Shown here: one piece after another, positions 18,865-29,322 of the stretch
Position numbering within the stretch: position 1 is the first letter of the stretch
Layout of the letters: each line of letters begins with the position of its first letter
Assembly (NCBI RefSeq): GCF_000399685.1
Contig: NZ_KB976987.1
Span: 2,027,647-2,091,646, forward strand
Direction of reading: 5' to 3'
From: Acinetobacter pittii ANC 4050
Lineage (GTDB): Bacteria > Pseudomonadota > Gammaproteobacteria > Pseudomonadales > Moraxellaceae
Length of the DNA: 64,000 nucleotides
The notes under the pieces: generated by a model
The model's input: only the letters and a program-made list of their open reading frames with translations
Database searches by the model: none
Told to the model about the DNA's origin: nothing
Translations under genes and position numbers: made by a program

Positions 18865-19530
18865 TTAAGATCTGAATAACCGTGAATATTGTGTTTCGTG
18901 TTTCATACTCAGCATGGCATAACGAGGTAAAGCGCTGCTCAATTGCTCATCTTTGAGTTTCAAAGCTTTCTCTACCGCCTGCGGAACCAAACCATGCAAA
19001 TGCCATAAAATTCTTTGTCCAGCCATTTGGCCTAATGGGACAGTTTTTACTGCTGCTAAAACCTGATTTTCTAACACAGTAAAGGTATAAGCCGTAAGTA
19101 CATCCATGTCGTTGAGTTCGAGTCGGCCACAGAGCTGTGCATAGACTGGCACGAAACCAAATTGTTTTTTAACCTCAACTGTTTTCTTTAAAACATCTTT
19201 AATCCATGCATTTAAAGAAAATGCTAATTGCTGAGATTCAGCGAGCAGCTCTTTACTTTCTCGGCTGGCCTTATACAAATTTGCCCAAACCACGAACTCT
19301 TCTAAGTCATCATGATGCTGCATGAGACGTTTTAATATAGGCAACTCAAACCTCACCAACAGCATCTCAAGCACTTCTTCAAAGTAAGCAATCGCCGAGG
19401 TTTCATCATGTATTAAGCCAATATCAATGGCTGTTTCTACACCTTGTGAATAGCAATACGCTCCAACTGGCAATGCCGTAGAAGACAGTGTCAGTAATTG
19501 AAGTAATTGTGCGGCACTATGAATGGACAT
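18865..19530 (-). CDS. ureF: Urease accessory protein UreF
   Basis: All-alpha accessory protein that bridges UreD and UreG in the nickel-insertion complex. The 221-residue protein begins [22 protein letters not shown], matching the family's conserved start segment SxALPxGxFxxSxG. Its first 14 bases overlap the ureE end, so the two are translationally coupled. Confidence 0.94.
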   Translation of the reverse strand: MSIHSAAQLLQLLTLSSTALPVGAYCYSQGVETAIDIGLIHDETSAIAYFEEVLEMLLVRFELPILKRLMQHHDDLEEFVVWANLYKASRESKELLAESQQLAFSLNAWIKDVLKKTVEVKKQFGFVPVYAQLCGRLELNDMDVLTAYTFTVLENQVLAAVKTVPLGQMAGQRILWHLHGLVPQAVEKALKLKDEQLSSALPRYAMLSMKHETQYSRLFRS

Positions 19531-19999
19531 GGTGCAAAGCTTTAATTGGGCTTAAACGATGGTCATGACTATGCTGTGCATAGGCACCGCTTTCAGGTTC
19601 AAACGGATAATCAGTTTCTGTCACCGTAAGTCCTAGACCTTCTACCATTTCTGCAAGGACATGATCAGGCTCAAAATACAAAGCTGTAGGTGTCAACATT
19701 AATGGTACATGTCTATTACCTAAGTGATAGGCAGCTTTAAGCAAATCAAAATCGGTTTGAGCAGTGACTTGCATCAAACGCTCAGGCTTGGCATCAACAC
19801 GCAATACATCACCTTCTTGCGTTGCAATATATGAGCCACTACGCAAAATACCAGTACGCGGTAAGTCAGCACCAATATCTACGCCACTTGTTAAAGCTGC
19901 CCGAAACCGTGATTTTTGACGTGTATCAAAAGTCAGTTCAACCGTTTCAAATGTCTGATCAGGAGAAATATCTTCAAGACGTTGGGTATAGATTTTCAT
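19517..19999 (-). CDS. ureE: Urease accessory nickel chaperone UreE
   Basis: Metallochaperone that delivers nickel to the urease apo-complex. The 160-residue protein has the N-terminal peptide-binding domain, the metal-binding core GNRHVPLML around residue 95 with its conserved His, and a histidine-containing C-terminal tail ([16 protein letters not shown]) for extra metal. It overlaps ureF by 14 bases. Confidence 0.95.
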   Translation of the reverse strand: MKIYTQRLEDISPDQTFETVELTFDTRQKSRFRAALTSGVDIGADLPRTGILRSGSYIATQEGDVLRVDAKPERLMQVTAQTDFDLLKAAYHLGNRHVPLMLTPTALYFEPDHVLAEMVEGLGLTVTETDYPFEPESGAYAQHSHDHRLSPIKALHHVHS

Positions 20000-20069
20000 T
20001 TAACTTCTCTCTCCTTATTTGTTTCTTTCACATCTAAAGTCATGAGGAAAATTACCTCGATGAAACTCA

Positions 20070-21770
20070 TCAAAATAAGAAATAGCGCTGAGCCATGGGT
20101 AACACATCAGCAGGTTCACATGTTAATAACTCACCATCTGCCCTCACCTCATAAGTCTCAGGATGAACCTGCATAACCGGACAATATGTGTTGTGCTTCA
20201 TATCAGCTTTGCTAATGGCACGAGTGTTTTTACATGGGCTAATTAACTTTTTAAGATTTAATTTTTCAGCAACTTTTTCATCGATTGCTGCTTGGGATAA
20301 AAAGGTAATACAGGTGTTATGTACACCACGTGGATAGGCGCCAAACATAGGACGATAATGCACGGGTTGAGGTGTCGGAATTGAAGCATTAATGTCACCC
20401 ATCGGTGCCGCTGCAATCATGCCTCCTTTAATAATCATGGAGGGTTTCACGCCAAAAAAGGCAGGCTTCCATAACACCAAATCAGCAAGTTTCCCAACCT
20501 CAATCGAACCGATTTCATGACTTAAACCATGGGTAATGGCTGGGTTAATTGTATATTTGGCAATGTAGCGTTTAACGCGATTATTATCATGGAACTCATT
20601 ATCACCCTCTAAAGGGCCACGTTGAATTTTCATTTTATGAGCAGTTTGCCAAGTACGTATAATCACTTCACCCACACGGCCCATCGCCTGAGAGTCAGAG
20701 GACATCATGGCAATCGCACCTAAATCTTGCAAAATATCTTCAGCGGCAATGGTTTCACGGCGAATACGGCTTTCCGCAAAAGCGATATCTTCAGCAATTG
20801 CCGGGTCTAAATGATGGCAAACCATGAGCATATCTAAATGCTCATCAATGGTATTAATCGTATAAGGTCGCGTTGGATTAGTAGAGGACGGTAATACATT
20901 ACTTTGTCCGATTGCCTTTAAGATATCGGGTGCATGTCCACCACCCGCACCTTCGGTATGGTATGTATGAATTGTACGATCTTTAAATGCAGCCAGAGTC
21001 TCTTCTAAAAAACCACCTTCATTTAAAGTATCGGTATGAATAGCGACCTGCACATCAAACTCGTCTGCCACACTCAAGCAGTTATCAATGGCTGCCGGTG
21101 TTGAGCCCCAATCTTCATGTAGTTTTAACCCGATTACCCCAGCTTTAATTTGCTCACGAATTGGGTCTGGCAAACTCAAATTACCTTTGCCCAATAGACC
21201 AATATTCATAGGTAAATCATCAATGGCTTGCAACATGGTTGCAATATGCCAAGGCCCAGGAGTTACTGTCGTTGCCGAAGTTCCTGCCGCAGGTCCCGTA
21301 CCGCCACCGACCATTGTTGTTGTACCCGACATAAGTGCAGTTTCAACTTGCTGCGGGCAAATCCAGTGAATATGAGTATCAATACCACCCGCCGTTAAAA
21401 TTTGCCCTTCACCTGCAATCACTTCTGTTGCAGCGCCTAAAGGAATGGTAATGTCAGGTTGTATATCTGGATTTCCAGCTTTTCCTATTTTCCAGATGCG
21501 ACCATTTTTTAAACCAACATCCGCCTTTACAATCCCCCACCAATCCACAATCAGGGCATTAGTAATGACTGTGTCAGCAACTTCATCAGCTAAAAGTTGA
21601 GATTGTCCCATTCCATCACGAATGACTTTGCCACCGCCAAATTTAACTTCTTCACCATAGGTCGTTAAGTCTTGCTCAACCTCAATAAAAAGCTCTGTAT
21701 CAGCCAAGCGAATACGATCACCAACCGTTGGACCAAACATCTCAGCATATGCGCGACGTGACATTTTCAT
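20070..21770 (-). CDS. ureC: Urease subunit alpha
   Basis: Catalytic subunit of urease, which hydrolyses urea to ammonia and carbamate. The 566-residue protein has all active-site residues: His133 and His135 (GGIDTHIHW), carbamylated Lys216 ([10 protein letters not shown]), the mobile flap CHHLD around 318-322, and SSDSQAMGR with the nickel-binding Asp. It is nearly colinear with Klebsiella UreC, offset by one residue. A second ATG two codons later is possible. The gene lies mid-operon after ureB. Confidence 0.98.
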   Translation of the reverse strand: MKMSRRAYAEMFGPTVGDRIRLADTELFIEVEQDLTTYGEEVKFGGGKVIRDGMGQSQLLADEVADTVITNALIVDWWGIVKADVGLKNGRIWKIGKAGNPDIQPDITIPLGAATEVIAGEGQILTAGGIDTHIHWICPQQVETALMSGTTTMVGGGTGPAAGTSATTVTPGPWHIATMLQAIDDLPMNIGLLGKGNLSLPDPIREQIKAGVIGLKLHEDWGSTPAAIDNCLSVADEFDVQVAIHTDTLNEGGFLEETLAAFKDRTIHTYHTEGAGGGHAPDILKAIGQSNVLPSSTNPTRPYTINTIDEHLDMLMVCHHLDPAIAEDIAFAESRIRRETIAAEDILQDLGAIAMMSSDSQAMGRVGEVIIRTWQTAHKMKIQRGPLEGDNEFHDNNRVKRYIAKYTINPAITHGLSHEIGSIEVGKLADLVLWKPAFFGVKPSMIIKGGMIAAAPMGDINASIPTPQPVHYRPMFGAYPRGVHNTCITFLSQAAIDEKVAEKLNLKKLISPCKNTRAISKADMKHNTYCPVMQVHPETYEVRADGELLTCEPADVLPMAQRYFLF

Positions 21771-21807
21771 AACTTATTACTCATCTCTTTCATTATCGTT
21801 GTTATGT

Positions 21808-22116
21808 CTAGTCCAGCTTGCCCATGACTCGGCCTGCAAAACCATATACTTCTCGTTTACCCGCTAAAGCAACAAGTTCTACTTCCCGACTTTGTCCCGG
21901 TTCAAAACGTATTGCTGTGCCTGCCGCGATATTTAATCGAAAGCCTTTCGCTATTTCGCGATCAAACTGTAATGCATCATTTGCTTCATAAAAATGAAAA
22001 TGCGACCCTACTTGAATCGGCCGATCGCCAATGTTGGCAACTACAACTTTTAAAGTTTGCCGTCCAACATTCAATTCAATATCAGTATCTGGAGTAATGA
22101 TTTTACCGGGGATCAT
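21808..22116 (-). CDS. ureB: Urease subunit beta
   Basis: Structural subunit of the (UreABC)3 enzyme. The 102-residue protein begins [16 protein letters not shown] and contains [17 protein letters not shown] and the C-terminal [18 protein letters not shown], all family hallmarks. It lies 11 bases after ureA and 37 before ureC. Confidence 0.97.
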   Translation of the reverse strand: MIPGKIITPDTDIELNVGRQTLKVVVANIGDRPIQVGSHFHFYEANDALQFDREIAKGFRLNIAAGTAIRFEPGQSREVELVALAGKREVYGFAGRVMGKLD

Positions 22117-22127
22117 AAACGCTCCTT

Positions 22128-22430
22128 TTATACGATTGGTTGATGAACGGTGACTAATTTTAAACCATCAGGAAAAGTTGCCTCGACCTGAACCTCGGCA
22201 ATCATTTCTGGCACACCATCCATCACATCTTCACGCTTTAATAAAGTTGTTCCGTAATGCATTAAGTCGCTCACCGTCATGCCATCTCGTGCGCCTTCCA
22301 GCAAAGCAGCAGAAATAAAAGCTATCGCTTCCGGATAATTCAGTTTCAAGCCACGAGCTTTACGACGCTCAGCAACTAAACCAGCGGTAAAAATAAGTAA
22401 TTTATCTTTTTCTGTTGGATTGAGTTCCAT
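22128..22430 (-). CDS. ureA: Urease subunit gamma
   Basis: Smallest structural subunit of urease. The 100-residue protein begins [18 protein letters not shown] and has [16 protein letters not shown], both strictly conserved. It is separated from ureD by 100 bases that contain a second, weaker -24/-12-like sequence. Confidence 0.97.
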   Translation of the reverse strand: MELNPTEKDKLLIFTAGLVAERRKARGLKLNYPEAIAFISAALLEGARDGMTVSDLMHYGTTLLKREDVMDGVPEMIAEVQVEATFPDGLKLVTVHQPIV

Positions 22431-22463
22431 ATCTCTTTCCTAAATTGCATTTATATTCTTTAA

Positions 22464-22478
22464 GCAAAATGCATGCTC
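22464..22478 (-). promoter_or_regulatory. Weak second -24/-12-like sequence before ureA
   Basis: On the minus strand GAGCATG-N4-TTGCTT has the correct ten-base spacing from AG to GC but lacks the GG of a good -24 element. It shares AAGCAAAAT with the stronger site before ureD. Confidence 0.3.
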
Positions 22479-22530
22479 AAAAGCAGCATACGTGTTTTAA
22501 CTGTTTTTTAAATACGCAATTTAACGTAAC

Positions 22531-23406
22531 TTAGGTTTTCCAAATCCTTGGAAATTCTTCATCTAAATCAAACCAATAACGTCTTAATCTTGCTCTTATA
22601 GCCGCAAAAGCATCATGGCAATGTCGAACATCATTTCCCAAGAAACGCGCACAAACCACGTCGTCTAATAGTGTTAAAGTTACAGGTGCTTGCATACGCA
22701 TCATTAATTCACGAATGAGTTCGAGCTGTTGTTCTAAATAAAATGAAGACCGATATTGCTCAGGCGGCACAGCCCAAAAGCTTCCCATCACGGCTTGATT
22801 ATTCATACCTAAACATGAACGAAGCCAGCGATCTTCGCCTTCAAAAAAAAGTGTGTCTGCGACCAATAATTTTTGCTCTCGCCACAACTTAAATTGGTTG
22901 TGGTAGCTTCCCTGCATAAAACGCTCAGCACGTGCCTGCCGCCCCAGTACCAACATATCCCATCCAATAAAACTGGCAGCATGGTCAAGATGAACATGAG
23001 TTTCTGAGTGTGCTAGAGCCCCATCAAATAACATAGATTCCTGCGGAACCCACTCCAAAATAGACTGATTTCGTACATGAAGATGAATATGCTGAAAGGC
23101 CTGCTTTCCATTGGTTTTGTACCATTTTCCCGCACCTGGAGTAGTTACTACCGCATGAGCTTGATCTTTGGTTTCGATTTGAAAAGTAAGATGATCTCCC
23201 CCAGCAATACCAGCGGGTGGATGGACAATAATGGCGTGGCATATACCTGTTTTTTCAGGCCAGAGCATTTTTTGCACCCTTACAGGGCCATAATGCTTTC
23301 TATGATTCATTATGGTGCGTGAATTTTCAAAACAAAATCCGAGCTCTAATTGCGCATACCAAAATGGTGCTAAAGAGTTTTTTGAAAACGTTTGTACCTG
23401 ATTCAT
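22531..23406 (-). CDS. ureD: Urease accessory protein UreD
   Basis: Accessory protein (also called UreH) that binds apo-urease and recruits UreF and UreG. The 291-residue protein has the family segments [27 protein letters not shown] and QESMLFDGA. It is the first gene of the operon; the start ATG is at 23404-23406, about 30 bases downstream of the predicted transcription start of the sigma-54-like promoter. Confidence 0.95.
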   Translation of the reverse strand: MNQVQTFSKNSLAPFWYAQLELGFCFENSRTIMNHRKHYGPVRVQKMLWPEKTGICHAIIVHPPAGIAGGDHLTFQIETKDQAHAVVTTPGAGKWYKTNGKQAFQHIHLHVRNQSILEWVPQESMLFDGALAHSETHVHLDHAASFIGWDMLVLGRQARAERFMQGSYHNQFKLWREQKLLVADTLFFEGEDRWLRSCLGMNNQAVMGSFWAVPPEQYRSSFYLEQQLELIRELMMRMQAPVTLTLLDDVVCARFLGNDVRHCHDAFAAIRARLRRYWFDLDEEFPRIWKT

Positions 23407-23445
23407 TCTGGTTCATATGTTCAAAATAAGTGCTTAAACTTATAA

Positions 23446-23460
23446 GCAAAATACGCACCA
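23446..23460 (-). promoter_or_regulatory. Sigma-54 (-24/-12) type promoter for the urease operon
   Basis: On the minus strand TTGGTGCG-TATT-TTGCTT matches the RpoN consensus TGGCACG-N4-TTGCW: GG and GC are separated by exactly ten bases, with five of seven -24 bases conserved. Transcription would start near 23435, leaving a short leader before ureD. No clear NtrC site was found upstream. Confidence 0.6.
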
Positions 23461-23607
23461 AATATAAAAATAAGCCCAATGATAAAATTAGATACAATTT
23501 TTCGATTTTAATGAGTTAAAAAACCAGCAATGTCTAACATAAAACCACATCAATTCATGGAATTATTTATACAATAGCGCCCACCGTTGCTTCCATACTT
23601 GCTCTCC

Positions 23608-23931
23608 ATGAAACTTTTTTTCGTGTTAACGCCACTTGTCTTTTTAACTGGGTGTATTTTTGGCCAATCTAGTGAGGTCAAACGTGCAGAGAAAATACTT
23701 CATAATTTTGAATGTAAAAATGTTGAGACAAGCCAGATTGCAACAAGTTCTATTAATTCTTATTACCAACAATCTTTAGCGGTAAGCAAAGAAAAAGCAA
23801 CTTCATATGTAGAGAGCTACAAGAATGGTGAAGAACTATTCGACATGCCACTAGATGAAGTTTTAAAGCAACAATATCAACTTTATAAATCAGCCTGTGA
23901 TTCTTTAGGTGGAGTTTCTTCTCAACCTTAA
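23608..23931 (+). CDS. Small lipoprotein of unknown function
   Basis: A 107-residue protein with a short signal peptide and lipobox LTGC (Cys16), so it should be lipid-anchored to a periplasmic membrane face. The mature part is rich in Ser, Glu and Lys with two further cysteines (in FECKNVE and KSACDS) that could form a disulfide, and it is mostly helical. An in-frame TTG seven codons earlier is rejected in favour of the ATG that begins the signal peptide. No family was recognised. It is divergent from the urease operon. Confidence 0.7.
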   Translation: MKLFFVLTPLVFLTGCIFGQSSEVKRAEKILHNFECKNVETSQIATSSINSYYQQSLAVSKEKATSYVESYKNGEELFDMPLDEVLKQQYQLYKSACDSLGGVSSQP

Positions 23932-23939
23932 TATATTGG

Positions 23940-23980
23940 GGTATCCATTAACTTTTTTCGTGGATACCTTGTTTTTCTTT
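23940..23980 (+). terminator. Intrinsic terminator after the small lipoprotein gene
   Basis: GGTATCCA (23940-23947) pairs with TGGATACC (23961-23968), followed by TTGTTTTTCTTTTT. Confidence 0.85.
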
Positions 23981-24119
23981 TTAACCATTACTTCCCGATC
24001 AAAAATTACTCACTTTACCTTTTATTATAATTAAATTACATACTTAAACTTTTATTTAGCTCTTATATTTCATAGCCTGTTTACTTGTTTTTTATTTATT
24101 TTCCGAGGTTTAGATCATC

Positions 24120-24587
24120 ATGAAAAAAACATTATTATCAGTAGCACTCTTAAGTATCCTCCTTGCCGCTTGTAGCAAAAATGAAAATAAAGCCGACACG
24201 ACTCAAGCATCTACTCCTGCACAAACAACCGAAGCAAATAACAATGCTGTAGATAGCGCGCACACAGCGGAAAACTCACTCGATTGGGACGGCACATATA
24301 AAGGTACTCTCCCATGTGCAGACTGTGAAGGTATTAAAACTGAATTAGAACTTAAAGATGATAAAACCTACGAGCTGACTGAAACTTATATTGGTAAAGG
24401 TGATACGAATCCATTTGAAACCCATGGTACCTTTACTTTCGACAAAGATAATACGTCAGTCATTACCTTAGATGATAAAGGTCAAAACCGTAAATTCTTT
24501 ATTGGTGAAAACACTGCAACTGCTTTAGACATGGAAGGTAAGAAAGTTGAAGGCTCTTTAGCTGAACACTATGTTTTGAAAAAATAA
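24120..24587 (+). CDS. NlpE-like lipoprotein (copper-resistance N-terminal domain)
   Basis: A 155-residue predicted lipoprotein (lipobox LAAC, Cys18) with a Thr/Ala/Asn-rich linker to about residue 54, then an NlpE N-terminal domain: DGTYKGTLPCADCEGIKTELEL with the CxxC pair Cys66/Cys69, and the TYIG and HGTFTFD strands. E. coli NlpE senses surface contact and envelope stress through Cpx; this protein has only the N-terminal domain, so it is shorter than the E. coli version and the signalling role is inference. Confidence 0.85.
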   Translation: MKKTLLSVALLSILLAACSKNENKADTTQASTPAQTTEANNNAVDSAHTAENSLDWDGTYKGTLPCADCEGIKTELELKDDKTYELTETYIGKGDTNPFETHGTFTFDKDNTSVITLDDKGQNRKFFIGENTATALDMEGKKVEGSLAEHYVLKK

Positions 24588-24605
24588 TTTTTAATAATTA
24601 AAAAA

Positions 24606-24632
24606 AACCCGCTCATTTGAGCGGGTTTTTTG
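24606..24632. terminator. Bidirectional terminator between the NlpE-like gene and aceA
   Basis: CCCGCTC (24608-24614) pairs with GAGCGGG (24619-24625), with A-run before and T-run after. Confidence 0.9.
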
Positions 24633-24644
24633 ATGAATCAATTC

Positions 24645-26249
24645 TTAGTGAGCAGCGAATTGGTTCATTGTGTTTTTAGCATCGTCATGCGCTTTAAGAG
24701 CGTTGTCACCAGAGAAGATTTCTTTGTGATCATCACCGATGTCAGAACCCGCCATTGCTTGGTGTTTAACACAAGCGATGCCACCGCGGATTTCTTTACG
24801 TTGTACGCCAGCAACATAAGCCAACATACCTTCAGAACCGAAGTAACCTTGTGCAAGCTCATGAGTAGAAAGAGCCGCAGTGTGGTAAGTCGGAAGTGTG
24901 ATCAAGTGATGGAACACACCTGCTTCGCGAGAAGCATCTGCTTGGAAAGTACGGATCTTGTCATCAGCATCAGCAGCTAATTCAGTGTTGTCATATTCAG
25001 CACTCATTAATTTAGCGCGGTCATATGCAGAAACGTCTTTACCTTCAGCAACCCAACGGTCGTAAGCTTGTTGACGGAAGTTTAAAGTCCAGTTGAATGA
25101 TGGGCTGTTGTTATAAACAAGCTTAGCATTTGGAACAACTTCTTTAACACGGTTAACCATGTGTGCGATTTCTTCTACGTTTGGAGTCGCAGTTTCGATC
25201 CAAAGAAGGTCAGCACCATTTTGAAGGCTAGATACACAGTCAAGTACAACACGGTCAATTTGAGTGTCAGCACGGAACTGATATAAACCAGAAGGTAAAC
25301 GCTTAGGACGGTGTAATTTACCATCACGCTTGATTAAGATTTCGTCTTCTTGAGCATCAGCGATGTCAATTTCTTGAGTATCTAAGTAGCTGATGTATTG
25401 AGAAGCAATGTCACCTGGCTCTTTAACCACTGGGATTTTTTGAGTCAAGTCAGCGCCTTCAGAGTCAGTACGTGCAACGATGATACCGTCATCAACACCC
25501 ATTTCTAAGAATGCATAACGTAATGCATGGATCTTAGCGATGAAGTCTTCGTGTGGAACAGTTACTTTACCAGCTTGGTGACCACATTGTTTAGCATCAG
25601 ATACTTGGTTTTCGATTTGAAGCGCACAAGCACCAGCTTCGATCATTTTCTTAGCAAGTAAGTAAGTTGCTTCTTCGTTACCGAAACCAGCATCGATGTC
25701 CGCAATAATTGGCACAACGTGAGTTTCAAAGTTGTCAATTTGAGCTGTGATTTCAGCTGCTTTAGCAGTATCACCAGCTTCTTGTGCTTTCTTAAGTGCA
25801 CGGAATAAATCGTTTAATTCTTTTGCGTCAGCTTGACGTAAGAAAGTGTAGATTTCTTCGATCAATGCAGGAACAGAAGTTTTCTCGTGCATAGATTGGT
25901 CAGGAAGTGGACCAAATTCAGAACGAAGAGCAGCAACCATCCAACCAGAAAGGTAGATATAACGTTTGCTTGTAGTACCGAAATATTTTTTGTTCGCAAT
26001 CATTTTTTGTTGTGCGATGAAACCATGCCAGCAACCTAATGATTGAGTGTATTTGCTTGAGTCAGCATCGTATTCAGCCATATCACGACGCATAATCGCA
26101 GCTGTATACTTAGCAATATCTAAACCAGTTTTGAAACGGTTTTGAAGTTGCATACGAGCAGCATCTTCTGGGCTAATGTCTGCCCAAGTGTTGCCGAATT
26201 TTGCTTTTAATTGACGTACTGCATCAATCGCTGTTTGATATGTAGTCAT
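24645..26249 (-). CDS. aceA: Isocitrate lyase
   Basis: Cytoplasmic glyoxylate-shunt enzyme that splits isocitrate into glyoxylate and succinate, needed for growth on acetate, fatty acids or alkanes. The 534-residue protein is the long pseudomonad-type form (longer than the 434-residue E. coli enzyme). The catalytic signature is AKQCGHQAGK with Cys222, rather than KKCGH; IADIDAGFGN and the C-terminal region are intact. It is monocistronic; a LysR-family gene is divergent across a 587-base spacer. The malate synthase gene is not in this window. Confidence 0.96.
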   Translation of the reverse strand: MTTYQTAIDAVRQLKAKFGNTWADISPEDAARMQLQNRFKTGLDIAKYTAAIMRRDMAEYDADSSKYTQSLGCWHGFIAQQKMIANKKYFGTTSKRYIYLSGWMVAALRSEFGPLPDQSMHEKTSVPALIEEIYTFLRQADAKELNDLFRALKKAQEAGDTAKAAEITAQIDNFETHVVPIIADIDAGFGNEEATYLLAKKMIEAGACALQIENQVSDAKQCGHQAGKVTVPHEDFIAKIHALRYAFLEMGVDDGIIVARTDSEGADLTQKIPVVKEPGDIASQYISYLDTQEIDIADAQEDEILIKRDGKLHRPKRLPSGLYQFRADTQIDRVVLDCVSSLQNGADLLWIETATPNVEEIAHMVNRVKEVVPNAKLVYNNSPSFNWTLNFRQQAYDRWVAEGKDVSAYDRAKLMSAEYDNTELAADADDKIRTFQADASREAGVFHHLITLPTYHTAALSTHELAQGYFGSEGMLAYVAGVQRKEIRGGIACVKHQAMAGSDIGDDHKEIFSGDNALKAHDDAKNTMNQFAAH

Positions 26250-26836
26250 GATATTGTCCTGTATTCATTTTAGGATTTCATCGATCGAAGCCTAGAGTCA
26301 CGTTACTTAAATTTCTTATGACACCAGCTGCTTCATCATGAGCACAGCTTAGACTTAGCCAATCAATTAATCCAATATCCTTTGTTAATCTTCAGTATTT
26401 ATTTAAAAAATATACCAATAAATCGATATTATAGATAAAACCAAAAACCTTAACACTCTGTTTATAAAAATAAAATTATCCTAAAGGAGTATAGAGTTTT
26501 ATTCTAAAAACTTAGTAAGTCTTATTTTTATACAATTTTTGGAGATTTTCCACTCATTTTTAAATCTAAAAGTCAATTGTAAATTAGGCTATTTTTGCCA
26601 ATGTAAAAAGTCAATTGATATGCTAGAAATTGAAGATATCTTCATAAATAAAGTGAATTTATATTTATTGACTTTGAAATAAGACAAATACAATAAACAT
26701 ATGGCCTTAAAGCCCTTCTCTCTCCTACTTAATTCCTACAAAAAATGTCGCTTTTCTCATCATTTTTTCACACAATAGTTATTAAATATGGCATAATTTG
26801 AAACAATTTCAGGGTTTTATTTTCGGTATTTTTTTT
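26250..26836. promoter_or_regulatory. Spacer between aceA and the LysR gene
   Basis: About 590 bases without a gene. It contains two direct copies of AAAAGTCAATTG (26568-26579 and 26606-26617), 38 bases apart, and TTGACT at 26668-26673 as a possible -35 for the plus strand. The spacer length fits a jointly controlled divergent promoter, but no classical T-N11-A LysR box was singled out. Confidence 0.45.
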
Positions 26837-27826
26837 ATGAATCTGGAGCGAGTAGATCTTAATCTATTAATATATCTTGATGTACTTCTTCGTGAAAAAA
26901 ATGTTACACGCGCAGCCGAACAGCTTGGGGTAACTCAGCCTGCAATGAGTAATATTTTACGTCGTTTACGTAATTTATTTAATGATCCGCTTCTTATTCG
27001 TTCTTCTGAAGGGATGACTCCAACAGAACGTGCACTTGAATTACAACCTCGTATTCGTGATGCCCTTTCTGATCTTTCCATGATTTTGGAACCCCGCACC
27101 GAATTCCGCCCTTATACCAGTAACCGCGTTTTCCGCATTATGACATCTGACTATGCCGAGGCAACTTTAGTCCCGCGCCTTGTCAAAGCTCTACGCTCTG
27201 AAGCTCCAAATGTTGTACTCGACTTTCTTACACCAAGTGATGTGTCTTATAGAGATATGGAACAAGGTAAAGTTGATCTTGCGATTAATAGATTTAATGA
27301 AATACCGCAAAGTTTCCACCAAGTTTTAGTTTGGCGTGATAGTTTCAGCTGTATTCTTAACGACAAACACCCTGCTGTAACTCATTTGAACCTAAAAAGT
27401 TATTTAGATGCACAACATATCTGGGTTTCTAAAACAGGTATGGGCGTAGGTTTTGGTGTAAATCCAGACAAACAAGGCGGTTTAGGCTGGATTGATCAGG
27501 CATTAGAACGTATTGGTCAACGTCGTAAAATTTCTGTATTTACCCGTCACTACCAAATGCCGGCATTACTTGCTCAAAATGTTGACTTGATTGCCACCCT
27601 TCCAACTCGGATGGCGCGCCTACAAACTCAAAATCCTAAACTGGTTATAAAGGATCCTCCTTTTTATATTCCAGAATTTGAACTCAAAATGGCTTGGTGT
27701 CCGTTATTACATCATCATCCTGCTCATCGCTGGTTGCGCCAACTTATTTTATTTGTTGCTCGTCAAATGATTGAAGAAGAAAACCGTGAATTTCTAACCA
27801 ACAATTCACAATTTTCTCACTATTAA
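26837..27826 (+). CDS. LysR-family transcriptional regulator divergent from aceA
   Basis: A 329-residue cytoplasmic regulator: N-terminal winged helix-turn-helix (residues 1-65, with NVTRAAEQLGVTQPAMSNILRRLR), and a periplasmic-binding-protein-like effector domain (about 95-300). It is of the NodD/LeuO-like branch with Met-Asn-Leu-Glu-Arg-Val-Asp-Leu-Asn-Leu at the start. An upstream TTG is rejected because the family begins MNLERVDLN. By its divergent place it may regulate aceA; this is inference. Confidence 0.88.
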   Translation: MNLERVDLNLLIYLDVLLREKNVTRAAEQLGVTQPAMSNILRRLRNLFNDPLLIRSSEGMTPTERALELQPRIRDALSDLSMILEPRTEFRPYTSNRVFRIMTSDYAEATLVPRLVKALRSEAPNVVLDFLTPSDVSYRDMEQGKVDLAINRFNEIPQSFHQVLVWRDSFSCILNDKHPAVTHLNLKSYLDAQHIWVSKTGMGVGFGVNPDKQGGLGWIDQALERIGQRRKISVFTRHYQMPALLAQNVDLIATLPTRMARLQTQNPKLVIKDPPFYIPEFELKMAWCPLLHHHPAHRWLRQLILFVARQMIEEENREFLTNNSQFSHY

Positions 27827-27866
27827 ATAAATTTTAATTTAATTGTCGATTTTAGACATTATCTTC

Positions 27867-27906
27867 AAGCGCTGAGCAATCAATCTGATTACCTCAGCGC
27901 TTTTTT
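27867..27906 (+). terminator. Intrinsic terminator after the LysR gene
   Basis: AAGCGCTGAG (27867-27876) pairs with CTCAGCGCTT (27893-27902) and a T-run continues. Confidence 0.88.
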
Positions 27907-27949
27907 GTGTTAAAACATAGTCATAATAATGATGAACCTCGGGTGATTT

Positions 27950-29275
27950 GTGAGTCTCTTTCAAAATATCATTATCATCGCACTGCTCATCATCGCAGCA
28001 GGCTTTTTATCTTTAACTGAAATTGCCTTGGCTGGTGCCAGAAAAGTAAAGTTAAAGATTTTAGCCGAAGCTGGCGAAGAACGTGCCCAACAAGTACTTG
28101 ATCTACAAGAACAATCTGCTGACTTTTTTGCAGCTTCTCAAATTGGCCTAAATGCTGTTGCAATTTTAGGCGGTATTTTAGGTGAAGCTGCTTTTCGTCC
28201 CTTTTTTGTCACATTAGTTGACCGTTTTTATGAAGGTCCTTGGACACAGACCATTGGTTTTGCCCTCTCCTTCACCTTAGTAACTTCTCTATTTATTTTA
28301 TTCGCCGATCTCATGCCAAAGCGCCTGGCCATGATTGCACCTGAAAAAATTGCGATTAGCGTTATCAACCCAATTCAAGTTTTTATTAAGGTGTGTAAGC
28401 CCTTAGCTTGGGGAATAAATGCAATTGCCAACTTGCTATTTCGTTTGTTTAAAGTGAATACAACACGAGAAGATAATATTACTTTTGATGATATTTCAGC
28501 AGTTATGGATGCAGGTGCACAAGCTGGCGTACTTCAAAAACAAGAACATCACTTTATTGAGAACGTTTTTGAACTAGAAGAACGTACTGTACCATCAAGC
28601 ATGACTACACGCGAAAACGTCGTTTATTTCACCTTAAATGAACATGAAGACAGTATTCGTCAAAAATTAGCAGAATATCCTTATTCAAAATTTTTAGTAT
28701 GTAATGAAAATATTGATCAGGTCATTGGTTATGTTGATGCTAAAGATTTCTTGGTGCGTATTCTAAACAATCAATCTCCAACACAATTGAATGAAACAAC
28801 CATTCGTACTGTCCTGATGATTCCTGACACCCTAACTCTCTCGGAATTACTTGATCGTTTCCGCTCTACAAAAGAGAAATTTGCGGTAGTCATAAATGAA
28901 TATGCACTCGTTGTAGGGGTAATCACCTTGAGTGACATTATGATTACAGTTATGGGGGATTGGGTTACTCCTATCGAAGAAGAGCAACAAATCATTAAAC
29001 GTGATAATAACTCTTGGTTAATTGATGGCAGCACACCGATTGATGACCTAAGACATGCACTTGAAATTGATGAAATGCCTGATGAAGAAAATTATGAGAC
29101 GCTTGCAGGCTTCATGATGTATCGCTTACGCAAAATTCCACGTCCAGCAGATTTTGTAGAATTTGGTGGATATAAATTTGAAGTTGTCGATGTTGACCAT
29201 TTTAAAATTGACCAACTCCTTGTTACTCGAATTTTAGAACAAGCCGAAGTACACTCATCAATTGATGAAAATTAA
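27950..29275 (+). CDS. CNNM/CBS-domain membrane protein (CorC/HlyC-type, UPF0053)
   Basis: A 441-residue inner-membrane protein: a CNNM domain with four hydrophobic segments (about 1-185), two CBS domains (about 205-325, nucleotide-binding module), and a C-terminal CorC/HlyC (transporter-associated) domain (about 345-430). Family members are linked to magnesium or cobalt export. The start is GTG at 27950 with GGGTG upstream; the nearest ATG reads into a stop after four codons. It is a single gene. Confidence 0.88.
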   Translation: MSLFQNIIIIALLIIAAGFLSLTEIALAGARKVKLKILAEAGEERAQQVLDLQEQSADFFAASQIGLNAVAILGGILGEAAFRPFFVTLVDRFYEGPWTQTIGFALSFTLVTSLFILFADLMPKRLAMIAPEKIAISVINPIQVFIKVCKPLAWGINAIANLLFRLFKVNTTREDNITFDDISAVMDAGAQAGVLQKQEHHFIENVFELEERTVPSSMTTRENVVYFTLNEHEDSIRQKLAEYPYSKFLVCNENIDQVIGYVDAKDFLVRILNNQSPTQLNETTIRTVLMIPDTLTLSELLDRFRSTKEKFAVVINEYALVVGVITLSDIMITVMGDWVTPIEEEQQIIKRDNNSWLIDGSTPIDDLRHALEIDEMPDEENYETLAGFMMYRLRKIPRPADFVEFGGYKFEVVDVDHFKIDQLLVTRILEQAEVHSSIDEN

Positions 29276-29288
29276 ATTATATTAATTT

Positions 29289-29322
29289 AAATACCCCATG
29301 ATTTTAGATGGGGTATTTTTTT
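29289..29322 (+). terminator. Intrinsic terminator after the CNNM/CBS gene
   Basis: AAATACCCCAT (29289-29299) pairs with ATGGGGTATTT (29308-29318), then T-run. Confidence 0.9.

Noticed and set aside
24630..24980. Plus-strand ORF opposite aceA
   Set aside because: It is antisense to a well-conserved enzyme and has no homology-like pattern or good ribosome-binding site.
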